DNA of 64,000 nt, taken from the NCBI GenBank assembly GCA_902595465.1, contig CACJQE010000008.1, positions 1 through 64,000 on the forward strand, in the 5' to 3' direction. The notes below the pieces were generated by a model that saw only the letters and a program-made list of their open reading frames with translations, was not told where the DNA came from and searched no databases. The stretch comes from an uncultured Pelagibacteraceae bacterium. Its GTDB lineage: Bacteria; Pseudomonadota; Alphaproteobacteria; Pelagibacterales; Pelagibacteraceae. A program made the position numbers and the translations under genes. Every line of letters begins with the position of its first letter. Within the stretch, counting starts at the first letter, position 1. Positions 1-12,385 of this stretch are shown here, one piece after another.

Positions 1-1
1 A

Positions 2-1459
2 ATGACCAAATATAACAATAAAATAAGTACGGCAAAATCTGAAAATATAAAAAAGAAAGAAGAATCTAACGTTTCTGAAGCTTTTGAATATTACATGCTT
101 AATAAACTAATGAATGTAAGATTATCTGAAAGTGCTAAAAAAATTTTATCATACTGGAAAGATGATTTTGAAAAATCTTTAGATAGACACATAAATTTTT
201 TAAAAGAAAATGCAGAAAATCAAGACATATACAATTCTAAAATATCAGAAATTCTACAGAACATGGAAATCTTCGAATCCGAAGAAGAAAATAAAAAGGA
301 AGAGCAGAAAGAAGATGAACAAGATAATAATAATTCAAAAGATGACCAAAAAACAGATAGCGGAGAATCTCAGGAAAGAGAAGAAGAAGAAAGTATAAAT
401 GAAGGCGTTGATAGTTCTGACGAAATGAATGAATTTAGACTTGATGAACAACTGGGAAATGATGATGCTGAAAATAATGAAATAGAAAATATTGTTCAGA
501 AAAAAAATTTAGGAATAAGTAATAAAGAATATAAAATATATACTCCAGAATTTGATGAGACAGCAAAAGCAGAAACATTAGAAAACTCAGAGGAAATTTC
601 TAAACTAAGAAAAAATTTAGATCAACAGCTAACTAGTTTCCAAGACATTATTACAAAACTCGCAAATAAATTACAAAGACAGTTACTTGCAAAACAAAAC
701 AGGTCTTGGGAATTTGATCTTGAAGAGGGTTTATTAGATAGTTCAAAATTACCAAGAATAATTATTGATCCATATAATTCTCTCTCCTTTAAAAAAGAGA
801 AAGATTTGGAGTTTAAAGATACAGTTGTGACTTTACTTATAGATAACTCTGGATCAATGAGAGGGAGGCCAATTACTATTGCAGCCCTTTGTGCTGATAT
901 ATTATCTAGAACATTAGAAAGATGTTCAGTTAAAGTAGAAATTCTTGGTTTCACAACAAAAAATTGGAAGGGAGGTAAGAGCAGAGAAAAGTGGAATAAA
1001 CTTGGAAAATTAAAAAATCCAGGACGTTTAAATGATTTAAGACATATAATTTATAAATCTGCTGATACTCACTGGAGACAATCAAAAAAAAATTTAGGTT
1101 TAATGCTAAAAGAGGGTTTGCTTAAAGAAAATATTGATGGTGAAGCTATTACTTGGGCCTTTAATAGACTTAAGAAAAGAAAAGAAGAAAGAAAAATTCT
1201 TATGGTCATTTCGGATGGAGCTCCAGTTGATGACTCAACATTATCTGTCAACTCAGGCGATTTTTTAGAAAAACATCTAAAGCAAACTGTAAAATCAATA
1301 GAAAATAAAAGTGATATCGAAATTCTTGCAATAGGTATTGGTCACGATGTTTCAAGATATTACAAAAAAGCTATAAAAATTGCTGATGTTCAAGAATTAG
1401 GCGATGTAATGATTGGTCAACTTAGTGGTTTGTTTGAAAATAATAAAAGATTACACTAA
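2..1459 (+). CDS. cobT: CobT-like VWA-domain protein, 5' end cut by window edge
   Basis: CobT partners the AAA+ ATPase CobS in aerobic cobaltochelatase. The visible 485 residues show a helical N-terminal part, a very Glu/Asp-rich low-complexity stretch (about residues 90-165) and a C-terminal von Willebrand A domain with a MIDAS motif DNSGS starting at residue 281, followed by the CobT-typical [10 protein letters not shown]. Full CobT proteins run to about 600 residues or more, and the first visible ATG sits at base 2, so I read this as a gene whose true start lies left of the window. The 3' end overlaps the convergent histidine kinase gene by 9 bases. No cobalamin genes are visible here, so a B12 role is not shown; some CobT/CobS-like pairs act as other chaperone complexes. 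Confidence 0.85.
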   Translation: MTKYNNKISTAKSENIKKKEESNVSEAFEYYMLNKLMNVRLSESAKKILSYWKDDFEKSLDRHINFLKENAENQDIYNSKISEILQNMEIFESEEENKKEEQKEDEQDNNNSKDDQKTDSGESQEREEEESINEGVDSSDEMNEFRLDEQLGNDDAENNEIENIVQKKNLGISNKEYKIYTPEFDETAKAETLENSEEISKLRKNLDQQLTSFQDIITKLANKLQRQLLAKQNRSWEFDLEEGLLDSSKLPRIIIDPYNSLSFKKEKDLEFKDTVVTLLIDNSGSMRGRPITIAALCADILSRTLERCSVKVEILGFTTKNWKGGKSREKWNKLGKLKNPGRLNDLRHIIYKSADTHWRQSKKNLGLMLKEGLLKENIDGEAITWAFNRLKKRKEERKILMVISDGAPVDDSTLSVNSGDFLEKHLKQTVKSIENKSDIEILAIGIGHDVSRYYKKAIKIADVQELGDVMIGQLSGLFENNKRLH

Positions 1460-2731
1460 TTTTTTTAAATTTTTATTTTCCCAATCTATTTTTACTTCCG
1501 CTCCACCTCTAGTTTCTGAATTTCTAATTGTTATTTTGGCAGAATTTTTTTCTAATAAAGTTTTTCCTATAAAAATTCCTAAGCCTAATCCAGTTTTTTT
1601 ATTATCTTTAGGTTTAAGTGTCTTAATATAAGGCTCTCCAATCTTATTAATTATATCTTTTGGTATACCGGGACCATCATCCTCTATTGTTATTTCAGTC
1701 TTTTGACTGTCGCTTTTGATAGCAATATAGATATTTTCATTTGAAAATTTGTTAGCATTTCCAATGAAATTCCTCAAACCATAAACAATTTCAACAGATT
1801 TTAATATTTCAAATGAGTTGGAATCTTGCTCTTTATCAATATTAAAATTCTTATTAGAAATTTCCTTAAATGAGTTAACTATCTCACTAATATAATCGTA
1901 AAGCGTTTTGTTTTTGTCAATAAAATCATCTTCTATCGTAGGATTTAATGTTAGTTTTTTTAAAATATCATTACACCTGTTAACTTGACTAATTAATAGT
2001 TCGAGATCTTTTTTTACATCATCATTATCTTTAAATTGATCAAAGAGATCATGAGAAATAATTTTAATAGTAGACAAGGGAGTACCAAATGAATGGGCTG
2101 CAGCTGCAGCTTGTCCCCCAAGTGAAACGAGCTCATGTTCTTTGGAAATTACTTCTTGGATTTTATCCAAAGCATCTTTCCTAAGGTTTGTTTCTTGTCC
2201 AAAAATAAATGCAAAATAGTTCAAAAAAAATAATGCAATTATCAATGCTAAAGGAATTGCATAATAATAATACAAGCTAATACTATATTCATCTAATGGT
2301 TTAGGTAGTTCATAATGATAGAAAGTTAAAAATATAATCGATGCTAGAGTAATTAAAATTAAAGCAATATTTGTTTTGATATTTAAATTAGATGCAGCAA
2401 ATACGCTCGGTATCAAAAGAAATATTGAAAAAGGGTTCAAAATACCTCCTGATAAATAAAGTAAAGCACTCAATTGAAGTATATCTAAAGATAAAAAATT
2501 AAAAGAAGTTACATTTGAAAGTATTGGTTTTTTATAAAAAAACATTAAGTAGAAGTTACTTAAAGCTCCAACAAAAATTATTAGATTAGATAAAACAAAG
2601 TCAAATTCAAAACCAAAAATAAACTTTACTGTGTTTATAGTTATAAACTGGCCTAAAATTCCAATCCATCTTAAATTTATATAAGTAGACTTATTCAATG
2701 ATGCTGCTTTGACAGATTGTTTTAAATCCAT
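1451..2731 (-). CDS. regB: RegB/PrrB/ActS-type redox sensor histidine kinase
   Basis: Membrane sensor kinase of the alphaproteobacterial RegB family, which phosphorylates the response regulator RegA/ActR according to redox state. The 426-residue protein has about six hydrophobic segments in the first 180 residues, with GGILNPF (95-101) resembling the quinone-sensing GG...NPF motif of RegB. The H-box [14 protein letters not shown] gives phospho-acceptor His213. Cys253 in QVNRCNDIL corresponds in position to the redox-active cysteine of RegB. The ATPase domain ends with DDGPGIP and GLGLGIF. No regA is adjacent: the neighbours are gyrB, whose stop lies immediately upstream, and the convergent cobT-like gene. 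The ATG is directly adjacent to the gyrB stop, so co-transcription with gyrB is likely. Confidence 0.87.
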   Translation of the reverse strand: MDLKQSVKAASLNKSTYINLRWIGILGQFITINTVKFIFGFEFDFVLSNLIIFVGALSNFYLMFFYKKPILSNVTSFNFLSLDILQLSALLYLSGGILNPFSIFLLIPSVFAASNLNIKTNIALILITLASIIFLTFYHYELPKPLDEYSISLYYYYAIPLALIIALFFLNYFAFIFGQETNLRKDALDKIQEVISKEHELVSLGGQAAAAAHSFGTPLSTIKIISHDLFDQFKDNDDVKKDLELLISQVNRCNDILKKLTLNPTIEDDFIDKNKTLYDYISEIVNSFKEISNKNFNIDKEQDSNSFEILKSVEIVYGLRNFIGNANKFSNENIYIAIKSDSQKTEITIEDDGPGIPKDIINKIGEPYIKTLKPKDNKKTGLGLGIFIGKTLLEKNSAKITIRNSETRGGAEVKIDWENKNLKKLV

Positions 2732-4795
<2,064 letters not shown>

Positions 4796-4959
4796 TTAAT
4801 ATGGAAGAATTTTTTATAACATTTTTACAAAAAATTTAAAAATGTCTGTTTTGTAAATAGTTAAATTTGTGTTAAATACCAATGCTTATTCGATGTTTTT
4901 TAAAATTTTTTTCTAATTTTCTAAATCTTTCAAAAATCGTCAATTTTTAAACTATATTG

Positions 4960-5049
4960 TGGCGGAGAGAATGGGATTCGAACCCATGATAGAGTTTCCC
5001 CTATACACGCTTTCCAAGCGTGCGCCTTCAACCACTCGGCCACCTCTCC
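4960..5049 (-). tRNA. tRNA-Ser (GGA)
   Basis: Read on the minus strand this is a class II tRNA of 90 nt. The acceptor stem GGAGAGG pairs with the 3' arm, the D-arm contains GGCCGAGTGGTTGAAGG, and the anticodon stem CACGC/GCGTG carries loop TTGGAAA, giving anticodon GGA. There is a long variable arm (GTATAGGGGAAACTC region), T-arm GGGTTCGAATCCC, discriminator G and an encoded CCA (TGG at 4960-4962 on plus). It lies between a glycosyltransferase gene and gyrB, all on the minus strand. Confidence 0.97.
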
Positions 5050-5080
5050 AATAAACATATTATTTCTTAATATAGAATAA

Positions 5081-5893
5081 CTAGGCTATCCAATCTTTGT
5101 AGTTATTAATATTTTTTAAAAAATAATCAGGATAACTATTATCAATCTCAATTTTTTGATAAGTATCATTTCTTCCAATTAAATCTTTACCTTTATCAAT
5201 GTTCTCCTGAATTTTATTGGTGTCAAGGTACTTTTCATTAATTTTTTCTTTAAAATGATATGGATCATTTGTTTCACATAAATTTTTATATTTATAACTT
5301 AAATTTTCAGCATTTTTTAAATTACAAAAATGCCATCCTCCATCGGTTAAAATATTATTTAATCTAAGCTTATCTATCCTCCAAAATGGTCTTTTTTTAA
5401 ATTTTAATTCTCTCAACCATTGAGGAGATTTTAAATATTTTTTTACACAAATTCTTGTTCCTAACCATTTTGGATAATTTTTACTTATCAAATTCATTTT
5501 GTAATAAAAAAGCTTTTGCTGAAATACAGCAAACTTCATACTCGGATCAAATTGTTTTATTTTTTTAGGATTAGGTATTTCATCTAAATCTGAGATTAAA
5601 ATAATATCGTTATCTGAAGCTTTTTCAAATCCATTTTTTAGGTAATTTCTTTGGTAATTTTCTCTTTTGTAAGGATCGTCTCCATCTGGCATATTAGTTA
5701 CAGGTAAGTAAATTATTTTATGTTTAAATTTAGGAAACTTTGAGATATTAAATTTTAATATTTTGGCATTATTTTGCCAAGTCTTGTCACCTTCAGCAAT
5801 GACAAAAAAGTCCACATAATCATTTAAAATATTTAACCTTAAATCTAAAAGTAAGTCCTCGTCCCAATATGAAAAACAATCAAAGATTTTCAT
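5081..5893 (-). CDS. Glycosyltransferase family 17-like protein
   Basis: Resembles family GT17 (named after eukaryotic MGAT3, beta-1,4-mannosyl-glycoprotein GlcNAc transferase), whose bacterial members probably act in surface polysaccharide synthesis. The 270-residue protein begins with [20 protein letters not shown], typical of the family, and contains the metal/nucleotide-sugar motif SDLDEIP (101-107). Later aromatic and Lys-rich segments (FWRIDKLRL, GGWHFCNL) also fit. The start overlaps the lepA stop by one base (TAATG), implying translational coupling to an unrelated housekeeping gene, and the stop is about 30 bases from tRNA-Ser. The sugar donor and acceptor cannot be inferred; an accessory, variable origin is plausible. 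Confidence 0.75.
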   Translation of the reverse strand: MKIFDCFSYWDEDLLLDLRLNILNDYVDFFVIAEGDKTWQNNAKILKFNISKFPKFKHKIIYLPVTNMPDGDDPYKRENYQRNYLKNGFEKASDNDIILISDLDEIPNPKKIKQFDPSMKFAVFQQKLFYYKMNLISKNYPKWLGTRICVKKYLKSPQWLRELKFKKRPFWRIDKLRLNNILTDGGWHFCNLKNAENLSYKYKNLCETNDPYHFKEKINEKYLDTNKIQENIDKGKDLIGRNDTYQKIEIDNSYPDYFLKNINNYKDWIA

Positions 5894-7704
5894 TATATAT
5901 CTTTATTTATTTTTAGAACACCAATAAAGGCTTCTTGAGGAATTTCAACTTTTCCAAATTGTTTGGCTCTGGCTTTACCTTTTTTTTGCTTTTCAAGTAA
6001 TTTTCTTTTTCTATCTACCGCTCCTCCACCGTGAATTTTTGTTAATACATCCTTTTTAAAACCTTTGATAGTTTCTCTAGCAATAATTTTACCTCCAATT
6101 GCCGCTTGGATCGGTATCATAAAATTATGTCTTGGGATTAAATCTTTTAATTTTTCACATACCTCTCTACCTGTAGTTTGAGCAAAATCTTTATGTATCA
6201 TCATTGCAAGAGCATCAACAGGTTCTGAATTTACAAGTATATTCATTTTTACAAGTTCTCCCTCTTTGTGATCAATAATTTCATAATCAAAACTAGCATA
6301 TCCACTTGTCATAGATTTAAGACGATCATTAAAGTCAAATACAACCTCATTTAAAGGTATCTCATAATTAATTACTGCGCGATTTCCTGAATAACTTAAA
6401 TTAGTTTGTATACCTCTTTTATTTTGACATAACTTAATAATTGATCCCAAATACTGATCTGGAGTGATAATTGTAGCTTTAATCCATGGTTCTTCAATAA
6501 ATTTTATATAATTTGGATCTGGTAAATTTGAAGGATTTTGAAGTTCAAGAATTTCACTATTATTTAAGTGAACTTTATAAACAACACCAGGTGTTGTAGT
6601 TAATAAATTAATATCAAATTCTCTTTCAAGCCTTTCTGTGATTATTTCAAGATGTAAAAGACCTAAAAATCCACATCTAAAACCAAGTCCTAAGGCAGAT
6701 GATGATTCAGCTTCATAAGAAAAACTCGCATCATTTAATTGTAATTTAGCAAGTCCATCTTTTAACTTTTGATATTCTGAACTATCTACAGGAAATAAAC
6801 CACAAAAAACTACGGGTTTACTTGGTTTAAAACCTGGTAATGCATCGTGGAGAGGATTCTCTGCATTACATATAGTGTCTCCAACTTTAGTTTCTGATAA
6901 AATTTTAATACCTGTTGTAATAAAACCTATTTCTCCGGCATTAAGTTCACTCACATCTTTTGCCTTCGGGGTAAAAACACCAACTTTTTCTACGATATAT
7001 TCTTGATTTGTAGACATCATTTTTATTTTCATATTTTTTTTTAGTTTTCCGTCAATAATTCTCACTAATATAACTACGCCAAGATAAGTGTCATACCAGC
7101 TATCAACTAATAAACATTTTAATTTGCTATTTTTTTCACCCTTAGGTCCAGGCAAAGAGTTAATAATTTGCTCAAGAATTTCATCTATTCCTTGTCCTGT
7201 TTTTCCAGAGCAAGGAATAGAATTAGATGTATCTATGCCAATAACATCTTCAATTTGATTATTTGTTCTCTCAAGATCAGATGCTGGTAGATCAATTTTA
7301 TTTAGTACTGGAATAATCTCATGATTTATATCAAGTGCTTGATATACATTTGCAAGTGTTTGGGCTTCTACCCCCTGAGTACTATCTACAATTAATATTG
7401 AGCCTTCACACGCATAAAGGCTCCTACTAACTTCATAACTAAAATCTACATGTCCTGGGGTGTCTATAATATTTAAAATATAATTTTTGCCATTTTTAGC
7501 TTTATAATTTAATTTAACTGTTTGTGCTTTAATTGTTATCCCTCTCTCTCTTTCAATATCCATAGAATCAAGCACTTGAGATTTCATTTCTCTATCACTC
7601 AAACCTCCGCATTTATGAATTATTCTGTCAGCTATAGTTGATTTGCCATGATCTATATGAGCTATAATTGCAAAATTCCTAATGTTGTCTATTGTGCTGC
7701 CCAT
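5893..7704 (-). CDS. lepA: Elongation factor 4 (LepA) GTPase
   Basis: Ribosome-associated translational GTPase involved in initiation/elongation fidelity under stress. The 603 residues match the normal length. G1 is AHIDHGKS (15-22), followed by switch-region [20 protein letters not shown] (about 82) and NKIDLP. Domain II, the EF-G-like domains and the LepA-specific C-terminal domain ([19 protein letters not shown]) are present. It starts with ATG two bases after the pheT stop and is followed by the overlapping GT17 gene, as part of one long minus-strand operon beginning at the GT4/thrS genes. Confidence 0.97.
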   Translation of the reverse strand: MGSTIDNIRNFAIIAHIDHGKSTIADRIIHKCGGLSDREMKSQVLDSMDIERERGITIKAQTVKLNYKAKNGKNYILNIIDTPGHVDFSYEVSRSLYACEGSILIVDSTQGVEAQTLANVYQALDINHEIIPVLNKIDLPASDLERTNNQIEDVIGIDTSNSIPCSGKTGQGIDEILEQIINSLPGPKGEKNSKLKCLLVDSWYDTYLGVVILVRIIDGKLKKNMKIKMMSTNQEYIVEKVGVFTPKAKDVSELNAGEIGFITTGIKILSETKVGDTICNAENPLHDALPGFKPSKPVVFCGLFPVDSSEYQKLKDGLAKLQLNDASFSYEAESSSALGLGFRCGFLGLLHLEIITERLEREFDINLLTTTPGVVYKVHLNNSEILELQNPSNLPDPNYIKFIEEPWIKATIITPDQYLGSIIKLCQNKRGIQTNLSYSGNRAVINYEIPLNEVVFDFNDRLKSMTSGYASFDYEIIDHKEGELVKMNILVNSEPVDALAMMIHKDFAQTTGREVCEKLKDLIPRHNFMIPIQAAIGGKIIARETIKGFKKDVLTKIHGGGAVDRKRKLLEKQKKGKARAKQFGKVEIPQEAFIGVLKINKDI

Positions 7705-7706
7705 TT

Positions 7707-10115
7707 TTAGGATCTTATTTTTGCGCCAGACTTTGACTCAACTGAAGAGATAATTAGTTTATTAATGTTGTCTAGGTCATTTTCATTTAATGTTTTTTCT
7801 TCTGACTGAATAGTTACATTAACAGCTATAGATTTTTTTCCCTCTGGTATATTTTCTCCCTCAAACACATCAAATACTCTTACTGACTTGATTAATTTGT
7901 CATCTACAGATTTAATCATATTAATCAATTCTTGAGATTTAAAGTTTTTATTAATAATAAATGCAAAATCTCTATCTGATTTTTGGAAATCAGAAAATTT
8001 ATATTCAGGTTTTGAATCTTTTATCTTTTGTTTTGACTCTTTTATATAATCAAGACAAATTTCAAATATTACCAAACCTTCAGTTTTTATATCTAATTTT
8101 TTTATTATGTTTGGATGTATTTCACCAAAATATGCTATAGCATTTTTTTCGTTTATATTTTGGTACACTCCTCCAGATTTTCCTGGGTGATAATAAGAAG
8201 GAGTTTTATCATCTATAACAATATCATCTTTGTCAATCCCTGCTTCACAAAGACTTTGAATTACATCTTTTTTCACATCGAATGTATCTACAATTCTTTC
8301 TTTATCATTCCAAGATAGTCTTGAAACCTTTCCTGCTCTTACAGCGCCTATCACAGTCAGCTGATCTCCAGGATTTTTTCCTTTAAACGACGGACCAATT
8401 TCAAATAAAGAAATATCCTTAAATCCTCTATCTAAGTTTTTCTTTAAATAGAATATCAAATTTGGGAAAATAGAATTTCTTAGAACATTTAGATCTGAAC
8501 TAATCGGATTTACAATTGGTATTTCTTCATCATTTTCTTTAAATAATTGATTAATTTTAGAGTCAGTAAATGACCAAGTCACGGTCTCTAAATAACCTTT
8601 AGATGCTACAGATCTTTGTAAAAAATGAAATAATTTCTGATAATAATTAAGTGTAGGCTTTAATCTTGTCTTAACTGGTTCTGAAGTATTAATATGTTCG
8701 TAACCTTTTATTCTTACAATTTCTTCAACAATATCAATTGGTTGAGTTATATCAGGTCTCCAAGAGGGTACTACTAACTTTAAAATTTTTTTATTCTTAG
8801 ATACATTAAAACCAAGCTTTTCTAGTATTTTAATTAATTCTTTATTTTCAACATTAAATCCAGTCGTTTTTTCAAAAAGAAATGGATCAAAATTTATTAT
8901 TGTTTTTTTATAATTTTCGATTTTTTTTACATCTAAATTGCTTGTTTCACCTCCACAAATTTGTTTTATTAGTTCAGAAGCTTTTATTAATCCTTCTTCA
9001 ATTGAAAGGGGATCTATGCCTCTTTCGAATCTGAATTTTGCATCTGTATCTATATTTAATTGTTTAGAGGTTTTTCTTATTGAACGTGGTAAAAAATAAG
9101 CAGATTCTAATAGTATATTTTTAGTCGAATATTCTGTTCCAGATCTTGTCCCACCAATTATGCCACCAAGACCAAGGACTCCAGATCTGTCAGAAATAAC
9201 ACACATATCATTTTCTAAAATATATTTTTTATTATCTAAGGCTTCGAAGCTTTCTCCTGAAGATGAGCTTCTAACAATAATTTCATTGTCTATTTTATCT
9301 GCATCATAAGCGTGTAATGGTCTATTTAAATCAAACATTACATAATTAGTAATATCGACTATCGCAGATATTGGTTTTTGGCCTAAAGACAAAATTTTAT
9401 CTTTTAGCCATTTTGGACTCTCTTTATTTGTTACACCTTTTATTAAACAACTTCCAAATATTGTGCATCCTTGAGCTTTTTCTTTTTTTATTGTTACGTT
9501 TATATTTTGATTACCTCTATATTTTAAATTGGATTTTTTATTAATTTTTAATTTACCAGCACCAGCAGCAGATAAATCTCTAGCAATTCCTCTTACTCCT
9601 AAACAATCTGGTCTATTGGGCGTAATTGATAAATCTATTACTTTTTCAGAGGTGTTTTTAAAATATTTTTCTCCAATTTTATTTTTATATTTATTATTTT
9701 TTAATTCTATAATTCCATCACTTTCATTGGATAATAGTAATTCTGACTCAGAACAGAGCATTCCATATGATGTTACACCTCTTATTTTACTTACAGATAA
9801 TTTCATCTGATTTTTAGGAATAATCGATCCTGGAGGTGCATAAACAGTCAAAAGACCATTTTTTGCATTTGGGGCTCCACATACTACTTCAATTGTTTTA
9901 TCACTACCTATATCAACATCACATAACTTCAATTTGTCAGCATTTGGATGAGTTTTGGCATTTATAATTTTTGCAACAATAAATGTATCTAATTCAGAAG
10001 TAGAACTCTCAAAACTTTCTACTTCTAGACCAATATTAGTTAATTTATCTATTATTTGATTATTGTTAAATTTTGTATCAAGATGTTTTTTTAACCAGTC
10101 AACTGTGAACTTCAT
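7707..10115 (-). CDS. pheT: Phenylalanyl-tRNA synthetase beta subunit
   Basis: Beta chain of the (alpha-beta)2 enzyme charging tRNA-Phe; it provides tRNA recognition and B3/4 editing. The 802 residues include an N-terminal EMAP-type tRNA-binding fold (about 40-150, [13 protein letters not shown]), a B3/4 editing region (about 210-390), B5 and the catalytic-like core, and a C-terminal anticodon-binding FDX-ACB domain (SDRDFAFI, about 707-802). The ATG overlaps the pheS stop by four bases, so the two subunits are translationally coupled. Confidence 0.97.
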   Translation of the reverse strand: MKFTVDWLKKHLDTKFNNNQIIDKLTNIGLEVESFESSTSELDTFIVAKIINAKTHPNADKLKLCDVDIGSDKTIEVVCGAPNAKNGLLTVYAPPGSIIPKNQMKLSVSKIRGVTSYGMLCSESELLLSNESDGIIELKNNKYKNKIGEKYFKNTSEKVIDLSITPNRPDCLGVRGIARDLSAAGAGKLKINKKSNLKYRGNQNINVTIKKEKAQGCTIFGSCLIKGVTNKESPKWLKDKILSLGQKPISAIVDITNYVMFDLNRPLHAYDADKIDNEIIVRSSSSGESFEALDNKKYILENDMCVISDRSGVLGLGGIIGGTRSGTEYSTKNILLESAYFLPRSIRKTSKQLNIDTDAKFRFERGIDPLSIEEGLIKASELIKQICGGETSNLDVKKIENYKKTIINFDPFLFEKTTGFNVENKELIKILEKLGFNVSKNKKILKLVVPSWRPDITQPIDIVEEIVRIKGYEHINTSEPVKTRLKPTLNYYQKLFHFLQRSVASKGYLETVTWSFTDSKINQLFKENDEEIPIVNPISSDLNVLRNSIFPNLIFYLKKNLDRGFKDISLFEIGPSFKGKNPGDQLTVIGAVRAGKVSRLSWNDKERIVDTFDVKKDVIQSLCEAGIDKDDIVIDDKTPSYYHPGKSGGVYQNINEKNAIAYFGEIHPNIIKKLDIKTEGLVIFEICLDYIKESKQKIKDSKPEYKFSDFQKSDRDFAFIINKNFKSQELINMIKSVDDKLIKSVRVFDVFEGENIPEGKKSIAVNVTIQSEEKTLNENDLDNINKLIISSVESKSGAKIRS

Positions 10116-11179
10116 CTACTTAGTCCTCTATAATTTGAAGGGACATCCAATGGATCAAAGCCAAAGTGACTCAACCATCTATAATCAGTCTCAAAAAAGG
10201 CTCTTAAATCATTAATTCCATATTTTAACATTCCAAGTCTGTCTATGCCAATTCCAAAGGCATATCCTTGATACTTACTTGGATTAACATTTACATTTTT
10301 TAAAACATTTGGATGAACCATTCCACAGCCTAGAATTTCTAACCATTTATTACCTTCACCAATTACAATCTTTCCATTGTTAATTTCATATCCTATATCT
10401 ACTTCTGCTGAAGGTTCCGTAAATGGAAAATGACTTGGTCTGAATCTCATTTTAATTTTATCAACTTCAAAAAACTCCTTAATAAAATAATTTAAACATC
10501 CTTTTAAATGTCCCATATTTATATTCTTATCTATATGAAGTCCCTCAACTTGATGAAACATCGGAGCATGGGTTTGATCACTATCTGATCTGTAAGTTCG
10601 TCCTGGAGCAATAATTTTAAAAGGAGGTTTACCTTTTAGCATAGTTCTTACCTGAACTGGAGATGTGTGAGTTCTCAAAAGTAATTCCTTATTATTATCA
10701 AGGTAAAAAGTATCATGCATATCTCTAGCTGGATGGTTATCCGGTGTATTTAATGCTGTAAAATTATTATATTCATTTTCTACATCTGGGCCTTCCTCAA
10801 CACTAAATCCTATTTCAGAAAATATAGATGAAATTTCATCTATTACCTGGGAGACTGGATGAATTTTACCAATTACAATATTTCTTTCTGGAAGAGTTAC
10901 ATCAATTTTTTCTTTCTCAAGCTTTAAATTAATTTCTTTAGTTTCAATTTCTTGAATTTTGATTGATATTTTATTTTGAAGTTCATCTTTAATATTATTT
11001 AAATCTGAGGCCAATTTTTTTCTTTCCTCTACAGAAATCGAACCTAATTTTTTAAAAGCTTTCGATATAATTCCGTTTTTTCCAAATAGTTCGGATTTAA
11101 TGTTATTTACTTTTTCAATATTATTTTCTGTGTTAAGCTTATCGATATAATCATTTTTTATTTTTTTAATATCAGACAT
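10112..11179 (-). CDS. pheS: Phenylalanyl-tRNA synthetase alpha subunit
   Basis: Catalytic class II subunit of PheRS. It has an N-terminal coiled coil (about 1-85), motif 1 around [12 protein letters not shown], the substrate segment HDTFY...[10 protein letters not shown], motif 2 with [10 protein letters not shown], and motif 3 [13 protein letters not shown] near the C-terminus. At 355 residues it has normal length. It lies 43 bases downstream of rplT and overlaps pheT by four bases in the conserved rplT-pheS-pheT order. Confidence 0.97.
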   Translation of the reverse strand: MSDIKKIKNDYIDKLNTENNIEKVNNIKSELFGKNGIISKAFKKLGSISVEERKKLASDLNNIKDELQNKISIKIQEIETKEINLKLEKEKIDVTLPERNIVIGKIHPVSQVIDEISSIFSEIGFSVEEGPDVENEYNNFTALNTPDNHPARDMHDTFYLDNNKELLLRTHTSPVQVRTMLKGKPPFKIIAPGRTYRSDSDQTHAPMFHQVEGLHIDKNINMGHLKGCLNYFIKEFFEVDKIKMRFRPSHFPFTEPSAEVDIGYEINNGKIVIGEGNKWLEILGCGMVHPNVLKNVNVNPSKYQGYAFGIGIDRLGMLKYGINDLRAFFETDYRWLSHFGFDPLDVPSNYRGLSR

Positions 11180-11222
11180 TCTAATAGAATATTTGTTAAA
11201 GGAAGAAAAACAATAGTCTTGA

Positions 11223-11579
11223 TTAATTTAATGCTGCTTGAGCCCTTTTAACTATAGTTTTGAATGCTTCAGGATTGTCGTAAGCAATTTCTGCAAGAAT
11301 TTTTCTATCTAATTTAATTCCTGATTTGCTTAAACCATTAATAAACTTTGAATATGTTATGCCTTCGGATCTAACACCAGCATTAATTCTTTGTATCCAC
11401 AGTGACTTGAAATCCCTTTTTTTATTTCTTCTATCTCTATAAGCATACTGCATGGCTTTTTCCATTGCTTGTCTTGCAACTCTTATTGTATTTTTTCTTC
11501 TTCCCCACTGACCTTTAACAGCTTTTAAAACTTTTTTATGTTTAGCTCTGCTTGTAACTCCTCTTTTAACTCTTGCCAT
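11223..11579 (-). CDS. rplT: 50S ribosomal protein L20
   Basis: Early-assembling 23S rRNA-binding protein. The 118-residue, Lys/Arg-rich sequence starts [19 protein letters not shown] and contains [22 protein letters not shown], both hallmark L20 segments. It begins one base after the rpmI stop; gene order infC-rpmI-rplT is conserved across bacteria. I see no recognisable L20 autoregulatory structure in the short upstream spaces. Confidence 0.98.
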   Translation of the reverse strand: MARVKRGVTSRAKHKKVLKAVKGQWGRRKNTIRVARQAMEKAMQYAYRDRRNKKRDFKSLWIQRINAGVRSEGITYSKFINGLSKSGIKLDRKILAEIAYDNPEAFKTIVKRAQAALN

Positions 11580-11580
11580 T

Positions 11581-11787
11581 TTATCCTCTTAAGCTGTAAG
11601 GCATATAAGATTTTACTATCTTACCATCTTGTTTAGATAAAACAGTTGTGCCTCTTTGTTTTCTAATTTGTGAATTTGTTCTTTTAATCATGCCGTGTCT
11701 TTTTCCAGCCTGTGGGGTAATAACCTTACCTTTAGCTGAGATTTTAAATCTTTTTTTAGCTGAACTTTTTGTTTTTAACTTAGGCAT
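11581..11787 (-). CDS. rpmI: 50S ribosomal protein L35
   Basis: Small 68-residue basic protein of the large ribosomal subunit. [17 protein letters not shown] at the start and [19 protein letters not shown] in the middle are the L35 signature. It sits 52 bases downstream of infC and one base before rplT in the standard infC-rpmI-rplT order. Confidence 0.97.
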   Translation of the reverse strand: MPKLKTKSSAKKRFKISAKGKVITPQAGKRHGMIKRTNSQIRKQRGTTVLSKQDGKIVKSYMPYSLRG

Positions 11788-11839
11788 AATTTTCGGGGTT
11801 ATACAAATATTAAATTAAATTTACAACTAGAAATATGGC

Positions 11840-12385
11840 TTATAAAGGCTGAATTACCATAATCATTTGCTTTCCATCAAATTTTGGCTGAAGCTCTACT
11901 CTCCCAATAGTCTCCATATCTGCCTTAATTTTATCCATTAACTCATTGCCAAGGTTTGAATGTTGTAACTCTCTCCCTTTGAACCTTATTGTAAATTTGA
12001 CTTTATCACCTTTTGCCAAAAATTTCTGAGCATTTTTAATTTTGAAAGTGTAGTCATGAACTTCTGTAACTGGCCTTAATTTTATTTCTTTTAATTCAAT
12101 TTTCTTTTGTTTTTTTTTTGCTTTGTTAGCTTTTTTTTGCGCTTCATATTTATATTTACCCATGTCCATAATTTTACAGACAGGGGGTTTTGCATTCGGA
12201 GCAATTTCAATTAAATCTAAACCTTCATTTTTTGCTTTATTGATAGCTTCATTTAAATTTAAAATTCCTAAATTTTCTCCATCACTTGCAATAACTTGAA
12301 CTTCATTTGATGTAATCCTGTTATTAGACCTAGGGCCTCTTGCTTTAGTTCTTTTTTGAAAATAATTTTGTTTAAAATCTGCCAC
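11840..12385 (-). CDS. infC: Translation initiation factor IF-3 (GTG start)
   Basis: Binds the 30S subunit, prevents premature 50S joining and checks start-codon selection. The 181 residues show the N-domain (NRITSNEVQVIASDGENLG), a Lys-rich linker (about 88-102) and the C-domain with KFTIRFKGRE. The start codon read from the bases is GTG at 12385-12383, immediately after the thrS stop codon with no spacer. IF-3 genes often use a non-ATG start that IF-3 itself discriminates against; GTG here is only mildly unusual compared with the AUU of E. coli. Confidence 0.95.
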   Translation of the reverse strand: MADFKQNYFQKRTKARGPRSNNRITSNEVQVIASDGENLGILNLNEAINKAKNEGLDLIEIAPNAKPPVCKIMDMGKYKYEAQKKANKAKKKQKKIELKEIKLRPVTEVHDYTFKIKNAQKFLAKGDKVKFTIRFKGRELQHSNLGNELMDKIKADMETIGRVELQPKFDGKQMIMVIQPL

